Notes: generated by a model not told the origin, from the letters alone. A stretch of 64,000 nt of DNA from Anaerocolumna sedimenticola (GCF_009931695.1 NZ_CP048000.1:5412501-5476500), one strand, 5' to 3'; positions 18,536-27,072 are shown, numbered from the stretch's first letter. Numbers and translations: made by a program.

Positions 18536-20140
18536 TCACTTATTCAATTTTCTATACTGTAAAGGTGTCTGCCCTGTGGCTTTTTTAAATACCTTAAAAA
18601 AGTACTGGCTGTCTTCATATCCGACTTCTTTTGAAATCTCTACTACGCTTTTACCCGAATGAATCAAATAATCGCAGGCCTTTTTAAGTCTTAGGTCTTT
18701 AATATAATTCACCGTAGTCTGGCCGGTCTCCCTCTTAAAGACAGCAGAAAAATAGTTGGGACTCATATTAAACTTATCAGCCAATTCATTTATGGCGATA
18801 TCCTGGTTATAATTATCATTAATATATTTAATTGACAGTTTAATCTTATTTTTTGAATTAATATCGATATCTCCGGTTGTCTGTATCCCTTCCAGTATAA
18901 TGGAATACAGATAACTCCTTAACTCGTTCAGGGACTGGAAAGAATCCAAAACTTCAAAATTAAGTACCAGCTTTTCCATATGTTTAGAATCTTTGGAAAA
19001 AGCGGTATTCTCTGCTTTTAATAATATACCTATAATTCGAACCCAGAGAATACGGATGTATGATATATTGTATTTTTTAATCTGTTCATCTGAAAAGATT
19101 TCATTAATAAGAAATTCAATATTGCCGGCATCATGTCTTTCAATATACTGGCGCAGCATATTCAGTTCAGAAGATGGAAAATTGCTGGTTGAAAGCAGCT
19201 TAATATCATTATAGAAATATAAATTAGAATTCCCGTGAATCATTCTCTGCAGTAATGCTTCCTGCGCTTCTTTCGCGCATTCTGCCGATAATATATTTTT
19301 TGCTGAACTGATTCCTACCGTGAGAGATATCCCCATCTTTTTCCAAAATGTATTCATTAACTGATTAAATAACCACTCTGCTTCTTTTCTTAAACTATCT
19401 TCTCTGTCAGAAGATAAAACTGCAATCAGCTGATTCACATTAACCAGATTATTTACTATAGTTCTGTTGCAATGGGTCTTAAGTTCCATAAAAACATTTT
19501 TTACGGAAAATTGAATCAGATCGATATCTTTATACCCAAATTGCTTTTGTTCATAACTGTCACCGTCAATATTAATAATACATACCAATATCCATTTGTT
19601 TTTAATGGGAAATTCTTTATCTACGGTATCGTAAACATTATTTTTTTCCGTATAGATTTCTGTTGTTCTCAATAAATCATTTATATTTTTTTCAAAGATA
19701 TAACTTTTCTTTTCTATAATGGAACGTGCTCCCTCGCTCACTGTCCGGCTGAGCTGCTCCCCTTCTTCTAACTTTTGAAGTACATCTTCAATTGCTTTTT
19801 TTAAAGCATCATTAGAAATCGGTTTCAGTAAATATGCTTTCACTCCCAAGCGGATAGCCTGTTCTGCATAAGCAAACTCCGCATAACCGCTTAAAATAAT
19901 AAATTGTATTTTAGGGTATAAGGGAATTGTTTTATTAATTAAAGTAAGCCCGTCCATATCTGCCATACGGATATCCGTAATAATAATGTCTACCTTATGT
20001 TTCTTTAATATATCCAAAGCCTGGAAGCCGTTTTCGGCTTCATATACGGCCTGAGGTTTTAAATCCAGATATTCCAGTCTGGCAATAATTCCCTGCCTGA
20101 TAAGTTCTTCGTCGTCCACAATTAACATACTCTGATTCAT
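18536..20140 (-). CDS. Response regulator of the YesN type (REC plus AraC DNA-binding domain)
   Basis: Transcription factor of 534 residues. The N-terminal receiver domain has the phospho-acceptor Asp56 in IIITDIRMADMDG and Lys in YLLKPIS near 107. A middle region of about 250 residues with no motif I can name follows. The C-terminal AraC/XylS domain (about 430-534) carries INELADKFNMSPNYFSAVFKRETGQT and VVEISKEVGYEDSQYFFKVFKKATGQTP, two helix-turn-helix units. It starts two bases after the YesM-type kinase gene, with AGGAGG upstream. Such pairs normally activate adjacent LplABC-type importer genes. Confidence 0.93.
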   Translation of the reverse strand: MNQSMLIVDDEELIRQGIIARLEYLDLKPQAVYEAENGFQALDILKKHKVDIIITDIRMADMDGLTLINKTIPLYPKIQFIILSGYAEFAYAEQAIRLGVKAYLLKPISNDALKKAIEDVLQKLEEGEQLSRTVSEGARSIIEKKSYIFEKNINDLLRTTEIYTEKNNVYDTVDKEFPIKNKWILVCIINIDGDSYEQKQFGYKDIDLIQFSVKNVFMELKTHCNRTIVNNLVNVNQLIAVLSSDREDSLRKEAEWLFNQLMNTFWKKMGISLTVGISSAKNILSAECAKEAQEALLQRMIHGNSNLYFYNDIKLLSTSNFPSSELNMLRQYIERHDAGNIEFLINEIFSDEQIKKYNISYIRILWVRIIGILLKAENTAFSKDSKHMEKLVLNFEVLDSFQSLNELRSYLYSIILEGIQTTGDIDINSKNKIKLSIKYINDNYNQDIAINELADKFNMSPNYFSAVFKRETGQTTVNYIKDLRLKKACDYLIHSGKSVVEISKEVGYEDSQYFFKVFKKATGQTPLQYRKLNK

Positions 20141-20142
20141 TT

Positions 20143-21930
20143 CTATTCCCCTCCTTTCTTAACCATGGGCAAGCGAATGATAACGCTGCTGCCTTGGCAC
20201 TGGGCACTTTCTATGGTAATACCGTATTCATTTCCACAGGCTAACTTTATTCTTTGATTTACATTCCTGATACCGATACTTTGTTTCTTATCTTCCTTTC
20301 CTTTACCGCTGCCGTTAATGTATTGATTTAAGGTTTCTACTTTGTCCGGTGACATTCCAATTCCATCATCTTCTATTTTAATGACCAGCATACCATTTTC
20401 ACTGCTGATTAGTATTTCCAGTGTACCTTTTCCCGTAATCCGGCTTAATCCGTGAGTTATGGCATTTTCTACAATAGGCTGCAATATAAAACGGAGTATC
20501 ATATTATCTTCTAATTCCGGTTCCACATTATAAAAAACTTCAAACTTATTCCCAAATCTGGTCTTCTGGATATAAACATAGTTTTGGGTATGCTGCAACT
20601 CCTGCATGACGGTTACATATTCCCCATAATTTTTTCCTAAACTGTACCTGAAGATATCCCCTAATTTTTCACAAAGTTCACAAATTACAAATGCCTGTTT
20701 CACCGCCGCAATAGAACTGATGATCTCCAAAGTGTTGTATAAGAAATGAGGATTTATCTGAAGCTGTAAATTACGGAATTCCGTTTCCTTCTTTTCCAAT
20801 TGCTGAATATAGTTTTTATGTATTAAGTCATTTAACTTAATAAGCATCTGATTAAACTGTTTATCTAATATTGTAATTTCATCATTACCTTCTATCACTT
20901 CTGTAATTGTCAGGTCGCCGGTTTCTGCCACCTTAATTTTATGCACCAGTTTTGCCACTCTTTCAGTAAATCCCCTGGTAAAGATAAAAGCGGTGATAAT
21001 TATGATTAAAATGATTATAAAAATGACAGGTAATATGGTTTTCTGCATTTCTGCTCTTTTTTCATTCAATTGACTATTATTAAACAGGAAAATGAATTTC
21101 AAACCGTAATCATCGATGGTATCACTGTTTACCATTGCATCTTTATAATAATTGATATCATTCTTCTGTAATTGTTCAAAGGATAAATCAGATAATATAT
21201 TTTCATAATTTTTATTCGAGGAATATATAATGTTATCCTCTTTATCCAGCAAAATAATATCATACGGATATTTAAGCTGCCCTGAGTCGGATGCCGGTTC
21301 AAAAAGCTTCTGCATAATAATGTCCAGCTTAATAAATCCGATATATTGCCTTTTAAAAGTTTTGGTATTGATATAAACAATGTTTTGAATTAAGGAAAGG
21401 AGATCACTTTTACCATCTACTGCGGAATAAATAAAATATTCTTCCTTGGGCGCTTTATGGTTCAAGTACCAAATTTCGCTTTTTGCACCGTCCGTCATTG
21501 CAACTTTGGAGCCATATATTTTATTGTTAGCCATATCGGAGTAAATCATGCAGTTACGAAGCTCTTTATGGCTTTCCAGGCGTAAGGTTTTCGCTACCTC
21601 AGTACTGACTGTATTACCTTTTAAATACGGATTGCTGTCACTGGCAGTGTCCATCAGTGTATTTAAAACTATGGTATTATTAGCTATCTGGTTTAAACTG
21701 TTTCTATACTGATATAATTTATCTTCAACATTAGACATATATTGAACTACAAGTTGTGAATGTGAATTTACAAGATCTCTGGTTACCATACTGCTTAATT
21801 TTTGAAACAGTAAAGTACTTAATAATAGAATGGGTACTAAACTCACTATAATCGTGAAAACCACAAGTTGCGTAAAGATAGTATTAGAATGGAATATACG
21901 GTTATTCAGCTGTTTTAATTTAGTTTTCAT
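20143..21930 (-). CDS. Sensor histidine kinase of the YesM type
   Basis: Membrane sensor kinase of 595 residues. A transmembrane segment at about 19-43 is followed by an extracellular sensor domain to about 295, a second transmembrane segment about 296-318 and a HAMP domain. The His_kinase core carries LQINPHFLYNTLEII, with the phosphorylatable His, and the ATPase lobe has QPIVENAITHG, IEDDGIGM and SIGIRNVNQRIKL. It probably senses the extracellular sugar or its binding protein and phosphorylates the adjoining AraC-type regulator. Confidence 0.93.
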   Translation of the reverse strand: MKTKLKQLNNRIFHSNTIFTQLVVFTIIVSLVPILLLSTLLFQKLSSMVTRDLVNSHSQLVVQYMSNVEDKLYQYRNSLNQIANNTIVLNTLMDTASDSNPYLKGNTVSTEVAKTLRLESHKELRNCMIYSDMANNKIYGSKVAMTDGAKSEIWYLNHKAPKEEYFIYSAVDGKSDLLSLIQNIVYINTKTFKRQYIGFIKLDIIMQKLFEPASDSGQLKYPYDIILLDKEDNIIYSSNKNYENILSDLSFEQLQKNDINYYKDAMVNSDTIDDYGLKFIFLFNNSQLNEKRAEMQKTILPVIFIIILIIIITAFIFTRGFTERVAKLVHKIKVAETGDLTITEVIEGNDEITILDKQFNQMLIKLNDLIHKNYIQQLEKKETEFRNLQLQINPHFLYNTLEIISSIAAVKQAFVICELCEKLGDIFRYSLGKNYGEYVTVMQELQHTQNYVYIQKTRFGNKFEVFYNVEPELEDNMILRFILQPIVENAITHGLSRITGKGTLEILISSENGMLVIKIEDDGIGMSPDKVETLNQYINGSGKGKEDKKQSIGIRNVNQRIKLACGNEYGITIESAQCQGSSVIIRLPMVKKGGE

Positions 21931-22027
21931 TCATTATCCTCCAAATAGTAAGTCCCCATATGTATTTTTTATGATTATAACATACTGTTATAATCCGTTG
22001 CAAACAAATGAAAATTATAATACAAGG

Positions 22028-22165
22028 AAAAGTCTGGCTTACCAGAATCCGGCGCAATGTGTTTTCACTTCAGTGACATATTACCCAAAGGATATTATCC
22101 TAACGCATACATACGCTTCCTGCCGGAGGGTTTTGTTCTTTCATAGAATAATTCGGAGACTTTCC
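22028..22165. repeat. Dispersed composite repeat, family D, copy with both modules
   Basis: Module 1 has AGTCTGGCTTACCAGAATCCGG and TTTTCACTTCAGTGACA. Module 2 has CGCTTCCTGCCGGAGGGTTTTGTTC and TTTCATAG...CTTTCCTAG. The same two modules in the same order occur at 62076-62203. Fragments occur at 3396-3472, 17434-17490 and 62866-62910. No coding capacity; each copy lies at a gene boundary. Confidence 0.65.
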
Positions 22166-22176
22166 TAGAAAAGAAT

Positions 22177-22214
22177 AAAGCGAAGGCTACAAATGATTTT
22201 TGTACCTTCGCTTT
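22177..22214 (-). terminator. Terminator of the monooxygenase-like gene
   Basis: Stem AAAGCGAAGG / CCTTCGCTTT with TTATTCTTTT following on the minus strand. Confidence 0.75.
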
Positions 22215-22339
22215 TTATCAGTTGATTAATATTTCGCTTCAAAAGTATTTTCCCTTACTCCGGGTAAAACATCATAAATAGAACAGCCGATTAGATTCTC
22301 AAGAATTTTATAACAGTCCCTTAGAAATAAAATCAAATA

Positions 22340-22630
22340 TTACTTAACTACCTGATAAATATTCAGTTCCCCGGGTTTTTCCTGGAATTCAGAAAGAGCA
22401 GGTACCATCTCTTTAAAATGTTCAGCTTCCATATGCTGCTTTAAATGTTCGTCACTTTCCCATTCCTCCAGGAAAGTCAGTACCTGGGGGTCTGTAGCAT
22501 CCTGGTATAACTGGTAATGCAGACAACCTGCATCTTTGTCATTGGTGGCTTTTACTAATTTTTTAGCTAATTCGATATAGTCATTTACTTTGTCGGCTTT
22601 CACATAATTTTTAGCTACTATTTTAATCAT
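22340..22630 (-). CDS. ABM-family small protein, putative quinol monooxygenase (YgiN-like)
   Basis: About 96 residues of the antibiotic biosynthesis monooxygenase (dimeric alpha-beta barrel) superfamily. Visible hallmarks are IVAKNYVKADKVNDYIELAKKL at the start, CLHYQLYQDATDPQVLTFLEEWES in the middle and HLKQHMEAEHFKEMVPAL near the end. Members oxidise quinols or act as stress proteins, and the real substrate is unknown here. The ATG at 22630 with GGTG eight bases upstream gives the usual length. It follows a nitroreductase gene, so a small redox unit is plausible. Confidence 0.85.
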   Translation of the reverse strand: MIKIVAKNYVKADKVNDYIELAKKLVKATNDKDAGCLHYQLYQDATDPQVLTFLEEWESDEHLKQHMEAEHFKEMVPALSEFQEKPGELNIYQVVK

Positions 22631-22715
22631 CTTTAACACCATTCTTTCTTTTAATTTTTTTCATAAGAATTCTTTTTTTTATTTGCTACTTTTTTTTGTT
22701 GTTTTTTCTTAGAAA

Positions 22716-23228
22716 TTATTTATTACTCCAGGTCTCATAATGTACTCTGTCCGGTTTAAAACGATCTACAAACTCGTTTTTCTGGTTATCCGGATATCCC
22801 ACGGAAACCAAAGCAAACGGTTTAATAGATTCCGGGAATTGATACATTTGGGTTAAATACTTTTCAGCAGATTCATTGGTCGCAACCCCCATCCAAACAG
22901 CCCCAAGTTCTAAGTGTACGGCTTCCAGCAGAATGTTCTGCAAGGCTGCACTCATGTCCTGCTGCCAGAAAGTAGGATGCCTTAAATCTTTACAATTTGC
23001 CACCAGTATAAAAGTTACGGCAGAACCCTCTGCCGGTTTCGAATAAGGTGTCATAAGAGAAAGTTTACTTAATACAGCCTTATCCTTTATAACGATAAAT
23101 TCCCAAGGCTGTTGGTTGCCTGCTGACGGTGCCTGCATTGCCGCATGAAGCAATTTATCAATTTTCTCATCTTCCACAGGTCTGTCCTGAAATTTTCGCA
23201 CACTTCTTCGGTTAAAGATTTCTTCCAT
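22716..23228 (-). CDS. Nitroreductase-family flavoprotein
   Basis: FMN-dependent NAD(P)H oxidoreductase of 170 residues. The family pattern is clear: RRSVRKFQDRPVEDEKIDKLLHAAMQAPSAGNQQPWEFIVI at the N-terminus with FMN-binding Arg and Ser residues, and ALQNILLEAVHLELGAVWMGV in the middle. The ribosome site AAAGGAGG is seven bases before ATG 23228. Natural substrates, such as quinones or nitro compounds, cannot be told from sequence. Confidence 0.92.
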   Translation of the reverse strand: MEEIFNRRSVRKFQDRPVEDEKIDKLLHAAMQAPSAGNQQPWEFIVIKDKAVLSKLSLMTPYSKPAEGSAVTFILVANCKDLRHPTFWQQDMSAALQNILLEAVHLELGAVWMGVATNESAEKYLTQMYQFPESIKPFALVSVGYPDNQKNEFVDRFKPDRVHYETWSNK

Positions 23229-23373
23229 ATAATACCTCCTTTGCTTAATATGATTTAATGATAAATGGGAGATATTCCCTATGTGTAATACTATATCAAA
23301 AGAAGCTTTCTGTTGTCAATGTATCTCTCTATTTAAGTTTTCCTGACAGGATAAAATTCGTCCTGCTCTCTTG

Positions 23374-25029
23374 TCAGGAGGCAATTTCCGCCGCTCTTTC
23401 CAAAGCAATATCAATATTATCACAAAAGTTTTCATGGCCGATTTTTAATGCAAAACCTGCTTTCTGCATCATATTTAAGGGTTGTTCCTGTACATGGGAT
23501 AAAATTAAAGTTATCTGCTTTTTCTTGCATTTTTTTGATATTTCCTCAAGGGCATGTAATGCCGTTACATCCATTGCCGGAACACTGCGCATACGCAGGA
23601 TTACTACATTAATATGTGAGTCTAAAGAGATATTCATGAATTTATCTGCGGCTCCAAAAAACATAGGTCCGTTAATTTCATATACAAGGGTATGCCTTGG
23701 AACTTTTTTCATCCTTATGTTTTCCGTATCGTTTAAATCCTCTTCCTCGGTTTCCTCTTCTATGTACTGCCAACTTTCAACATTGGTGACATCAGCCATT
23801 CTTTTCATAAATAATATGGCTGCCAGGAGAATTCCTACTTCTATTGCCACTACCAGATCAAAAGCAACGGTTAAAACGAACGTGGTAACTAGAACTAAAA
23901 TATCACTTTTGGGTGATCTTTTTAATAATCCCGCAAATTCTTTCCACCCGCTCATATTATAAGCAACCATAAATAATATTGCAGCGATAGCAGGCATTGG
24001 TATCAGGGCTGCGTAAGGCATAAGCAAAATCAGGATCAGTAATAACATAACGGCATGAATCATACCTGATATAGGAGTTCTTCCTCCGTTCTTTACATTG
24101 GCAGCCGTTCTTGCAATAGCACCGGTAGCCGGTATTCCGCCAAATAAACCGGAACAGATATTACCTGCTCCCTGAGCTATTAATTCCATATTGGAACGGT
24201 GTCTGCTTCCAATCATTCCGTCTGCAACTACACAGGATAATAAAGATTCAATACCGGCTAAAATTGCTATGGTAACTGCATCCGGCATAACATTTCGGAG
24301 TGTGCTGAAACTAAACTGCGGGATATGGATTGTTGGTGGATTAGCTGATAATTCATATAAACTGCCTATGGTATTAACCGGAACTGAAAATATCTTAACA
24401 AGGGCAGAAGCTACGATTACAGCAATTAAAGAGGCCGGGATTTTCTCATTTACCTTCGGCCAAAGAATTAAAATGGCAAGGGAAAGCACACCGATAAGGA
24501 AAGCACTATAATTAATTGTGTGTATATTTTCAAAACATGCTTTTACTTTTTCCAGGGTTTCTACAGGTGAATTTTGATAGGTTAATCCAAGAAAGTCTTT
24601 TATTTCTCCGATAAAGATAGTTACTGCAATACCAAATGTAAATCCAGTTGTAATGGTATATGGTATAAAACGGATCATACTTCCGAACCGCAGCAAACCA
24701 ATGATAATTAAGATAATTCCTGCCATTATGGTAGCTACTATTAGCCCCTCCATCCCATCTTCCGCCACGATACCGGCGACTATGGTAGCAAATGCTGCTG
24801 TGGGACCGGCAATCTGGACTCGGCTGCCTCCTAAGAAAGATATGACAAAACCGGCTACAATTGCGGTATATAATCCTTTTTCCGGTGTTACTCCGGATGC
24901 CAGGGCCAGGGCTATGGATAAAGGAAGGGCTATGATAGCCACAATAATACCTGCAATCAGGTCTTTCGCACACTGTTCTTTGGTGTATGTTTTCATGACA
25001 GAAAACAATTTGGGTTTTAATTTGTTCAT
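23374..25029 (-). CDS. SulP-family anion transporter with STAS domain
   Basis: Inner-membrane anion permease or exchanger (SLC26/SulP family) of 551 residues. The transmembrane part starts with AGIIVAIIALPLSIALALASGVTPEKGLYTAIVAGF and contains SRVQIAGPTAAFATIVAGIVAE, the conserved substrate-site region. GGIPATGAIARTAANVKNGGRTPISGMIHA lies further on. The C-terminal STAS domain (about 430-551) holds VVILRMRSVPAMDVTALHALEEI. The ribosome site ATGGAGG precedes ATG 25029. Sulfate, bicarbonate or other anions are possible. Confidence 0.95.
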   Translation of the reverse strand: MNKLKPKLFSVMKTYTKEQCAKDLIAGIIVAIIALPLSIALALASGVTPEKGLYTAIVAGFVISFLGGSRVQIAGPTAAFATIVAGIVAEDGMEGLIVATIMAGIILIIIGLLRFGSMIRFIPYTITTGFTFGIAVTIFIGEIKDFLGLTYQNSPVETLEKVKACFENIHTINYSAFLIGVLSLAILILWPKVNEKIPASLIAVIVASALVKIFSVPVNTIGSLYELSANPPTIHIPQFSFSTLRNVMPDAVTIAILAGIESLLSCVVADGMIGSRHRSNMELIAQGAGNICSGLFGGIPATGAIARTAANVKNGGRTPISGMIHAVMLLLILILLMPYAALIPMPAIAAILFMVAYNMSGWKEFAGLLKRSPKSDILVLVTTFVLTVAFDLVVAIEVGILLAAILFMKRMADVTNVESWQYIEEETEEEDLNDTENIRMKKVPRHTLVYEINGPMFFGAADKFMNISLDSHINVVILRMRSVPAMDVTALHALEEISKKCKKKQITLILSHVQEQPLNMMQKAGFALKIGHENFCDNIDIALERAAEIAS

Positions 25030-25121
25030 TTCTATAAAGCCTCCATGTCGTTTGTAAAAAGATATACCTAAAAATAATAGTCTTTATTATTTGGATTTTC
25101 AAGTATGAATTGCATAAATAT

Positions 25122-25149
25122 TTTATACTTATTTAGATTCGAGTGTCAA
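25122..25149 (-). promoter_or_regulatory. Candidate promoter of the SulP gene, -35 inside repeat element B3
   Basis: Minus strand TTGACA, 16-base spacer, TATAAA. The TTGACA is part of the terminal arm (TTTTGACACTCGAATC) of the family B palindrome, so the repeat appears to donate the -35 box. Confidence 0.5.
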
Positions 25150-25218
25150 AAGGTCAACTAAATGAATTAATGAATACGAGCGTATCTATATTCAATTTAG
25201 CTGCCTTTCCCTCGAACA
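25136..25218. repeat. Dispersed palindromic element, family B, short copy 3
   Basis: Left arm GATTCGAGTGTCAAAAGGTCA is the same terminus as in copies at 9159 and 40933. The right arm GCTGCCTTTCCCTCGAAC pairs imperfectly. About 83 bp, with the middle of the longer copies missing. Located 107 nt before the SulP start. Confidence 0.55.
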
Positions 25219-25272
25219 CTATTTTTTTTACATTATATAACCGGAAGAAACACGCTTTGCGAGTTTCTTCGG

Positions 25273-25336
25273 TTCGCGTGCGCGTTCGAATTATTGCAAG
25301 CAAGCTTGCTAATTCTCACTTTGCTTTCGCGGAAAT
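25273..25336. repeat. Dispersed repeat, family C, copy 1
   Basis: 64-bp sequence beginning TTCGCGTGCGCGTTCGAA, with GCAAGCAAGCTTGC in the middle and ending CTTTGCTTTCGCG. It matches 35692-35755 with about four differences. Both copies lie directly beyond a hairpin terminator read on the minus strand. Confidence 0.75.
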
Positions 25337-25338
25337 TT

Positions 25339-25380
25339 AATAAGAGTAACTACCCATAAAAGGAAGCAGTTACTCTTATT
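25339..25380 (-). terminator. Terminator of the collapsed ABC exporter
   Basis: Perfect 13-bp arms AATAAGAGTAACT / AGTTACTCTTATT with a 16-base loop. Downstream on the minus strand is AAATTTCC, a short T run. Probably the original operon terminator. Confidence 0.6.
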
Positions 25381-25452
25381 AGTTAGTAAATTAATACCCG
25401 TTTAAGGCATTTTCTAATGAGTAGTCTGGGAATGTAAATACTAATCTGTACT

Positions 25453-26073
25453 TTACACTCTGGCACTCATCAGATTACTTGAGGAATATCTTTTTAATCC
25501 TTTATAAAAAACGAAAAATGCAAGCCCTATCATAAATATTGTAAATACCAGTATTATTAATAAATACCATAAATGAAAGCTTATAATCAACCTCATGGGA
25601 AGATAAATTACAAGTCCTACAGGTATTATGGAATATAACAATAGTCTTACCACTCCTTTAAATATCCCATCCGGATAAGTAGACATATTAAGCATTAATC
25701 CAATAAAATTACCTGATATAATATCTCCTTTTACAATCCAGAAGGATATACTGCCCATAACAACTGCAAAAGAAGTTAGTATCAATCCTCCTGTAACTGT
25801 TAAAACGGTAAAAAGTATAAAATTTAAAGGGCTGAATCGAAAGATACATAAAATTACATATCCATAAATCATATCTCCTATTGCGGAGGTACTGGTACCT
25901 GAAGTTATCACACCAAGAAGTACATTTTTCGGTTGAACCAGAAAAGAATCCAGCTTACCGCCTATAATTAATTCCGGTATATCAAATGCCATATTAAAAA
26001 ATATATGGGCAAATCCAAATGTACTGGCTGCCAGCCCCCATAATACCAGTCCACAACTGCTCTTTCTGACCAA
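25453..26073 (-). pseudogene. Remnant of an ABC-2 exporter permease, N-terminus lost
   Basis: About 200 C-terminal residues of an ABC-2-type membrane subunit of the uncharacterised exporter family. The recognisable part runs WGLAASTFGFAHIFFN, ELIIGGKLDSFLVQPKNVL, then four or more hydrophobic segments to YKGLKRYSSSNLM. Members are about 260 residues, so the first 50-60 are missing. The frame runs directly into the ATPase remnant at about 26030-26060, and the ATG at 26073 is accidental. The missing pieces are the ATPase second half, any first permease gene and this N-terminus, which is best explained by one internal deletion. Confidence 0.8.
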
Positions 26074-26380
26074 ATACAGTTCCTATCTTGTAAGATAACT
26101 TTTTTCTCTTTTCTGTTGGATTAATATCCATTACTGACATGTTACCGTTATCGGGATATAAAATACCTGTAAGCATCTTTATCGTGGTGCTTTTGCCGGC
26201 TCCGTTCGGGCCGATAAATGCAAGCATTTCTCCCTGTTCCACTTTAAAACTGATGTCATCTACCGCCTTAATAGTTTTGTAATTTGGTTTTACTATAGAT
26301 CTTACACTTCCTGCCAAACCCTTTTCTTTCACCTTTACCCGAAAGGTTTTTGATAATTGATTTACTATAATTGCCTCCAT
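25994..26380 (-). pseudogene. Remnant of an ABC exporter ATPase, C-terminus lost
   Basis: First part of an ABC ATPase: LSKTFRVKVKEKGLAGSV, Walker A in IGPNGAGKSTTIKML, and the Q-loop region KIGTVFGQKEQLW. The family continues for some 200 residues with LSGGQ-type signature and Walker B, but here the frame leaves homology after the Q-loop and stops at 25994. It cannot hydrolyse ATP. The N-terminal start (ATG 26380, GAAGGGAA upstream) and its leader region are intact, so the fragment may still be transcribed and translated. Confidence 0.85.
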
Positions 26381-26464
26381 AAAAATTCCCTTCTTTCTTT
26401 TTATAATCCCTTATCCTATAAAGTTTTTAAACCGGGGGCTGTTGCAAAATTCAAGAAATATAAA

Positions 26465-26520
26465 AAACCGCCTTGGATAATACTTTCCTGATTGGAAAAA
26501 ATATTATTCAATGCGGTTTA
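26465..26520 (-). terminator. Attenuator terminator ahead of the ABC exporter remnant
   Basis: Minus strand AAACCGCATTGAATAATA ... TATTATCCAAGGCGGTTTTTTAT, a long stem followed by T6. It lies between a small leader ORF and the ATPase start. Its 5' arm can pair instead with an upstream segment (see the antiterminator entry). Confidence 0.85.
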
Positions 26521-26533
26521 TTTATAAAAATAG

Positions 26534-26656
26534 AAATCCATCCTTAACCGCATAGACACAAATGAAATGCTACATCTGCATCTACGCCTGCCCTAGATGC
26601 AAAAGCTAACATTCCATAAAAAATAAGTGACTAATTGGAATAATAAGGATGGATTT
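26534..26656 (-). promoter_or_regulatory. Antiterminator and anti-antiterminator segments of a ribosome-mediated attenuator
   Basis: Segment 1 (26644-26656), inside the leader ORF, is a perfect 13-base complement of segment 2 (26534-26546, minus strand TAAGGATGGATTT). Adjoining segment 2, ATGCGGTT (26546-26553) is a perfect complement of AACCGCAT in the terminator 5' arm. So 1:2 pairing allows termination, while 2:3 pairing prevents it. A ribosome stalled early on the leader would cover segment 1 and favour read-through. A further hairpin TGCATCTA/TAGATGCA lies between. Confidence 0.75.
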
Positions 26657-26662
26657 GTTCAT
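26606..26662 (-). CDS. Leader peptide of 18 residues (MNKSILIIPISHLFFMEC)
   Basis: A short ORF with a good ribosome site (AGGAG eight bases before ATG 26662), preceded by a strong promoter and followed by an attenuator. Codons 3-7 contain the segment that pairs with the antiterminator. Ile/Phe-rich composition gives no amino-acid-biosynthesis signature, so stalling by a ribosome-targeting drug is more likely than amino acid starvation. This parallels leaders of ABC-F and other resistance genes. Too short for similarity tests. Confidence 0.7.
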   Translation of the reverse strand: MNKSILIIPISHLFFMEC

Positions 26663-26695
26663 GTTGTTTTCTCCTAAAATTTGTTATTTCGAAAA

Positions 26696-26724
26696 AGTAT
26701 AACACAACAGTTTTTCTTTGGCAA
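26696..26724 (-). promoter_or_regulatory. Candidate sigma-A promoter of the attenuated ABC operon
   Basis: Minus strand TTGCCA, 17-base spacer, TATACT; the start would be near 26689, about 15 bases before the leader ribosome site. Confidence 0.6.
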
Positions 26725-26849
26725 CATTTTTTTGAATTATTTTCCTGTATTTTTCTTAGACGTTAATTGAAATATAATATTTATTTGGGTATAAATTTTT
26801 TACAAAAAGCTAAGGATTTATGGTACAATGACTAAATGGATAAAAGTAA

Positions 26850-26877
26850 TTTCGAAAAAGATTTAGTTTCGTATAAC
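26850..26877 (+). promoter_or_regulatory. Possible promoter upstream of element A4
   Basis: TTTCGA, 16-base spacer, TATAAC; weak match. If used, the start would fall just before element A4 at 26891, as in copies A1 and A3. Confidence 0.3.
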
Positions 26878-26890
26878 TTGAATATTACGG

Positions 26891-27041
26891 TAGGTAATTG
26901 CGAAACTCCACTATTGTATCTATATACCATGCAATTAGTACAATTTCAGAGCTGAATTTTGCCCATAGGGCAACTGAAGCTCTGAAATTCGTATCAATTG
27001 TATGGTATATTCGGAAAACTATATAGTTTCGTTATTACCTA
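26891..27041. repeat. Dispersed palindromic element, family A, copy 4
   Basis: 151-bp palindrome with intact termini TAGGTAATTGCGAAACT and AGTTTCGTTATTACCTA. Inner arms TTAGTACAATTTCAGAGCT and AGCTCTGAAATTCGTATCAA surround TTGCCCATAGGGCAA. It lies 32 nt before the start of the gene at 27073. Confidence 0.85.
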
Positions 27042-27072
27042 TGAATAACTACAGAAAAGTGAGGATAAAAAA

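Noticed and set aside
24530-25102. Minus-strand frame of 190 codons over the SulP N-terminus
   Set aside because: Arg/Tyr/Ser-rich composition and position are those of a frame shadow of the SulP gene.
26434-26449. GGGGGCTGTTGCAAAA resembling an insertion-sequence terminus
   Set aside because: No transposase or matching second end nearby; the partial match at 56799 is part of a terminator hairpin.
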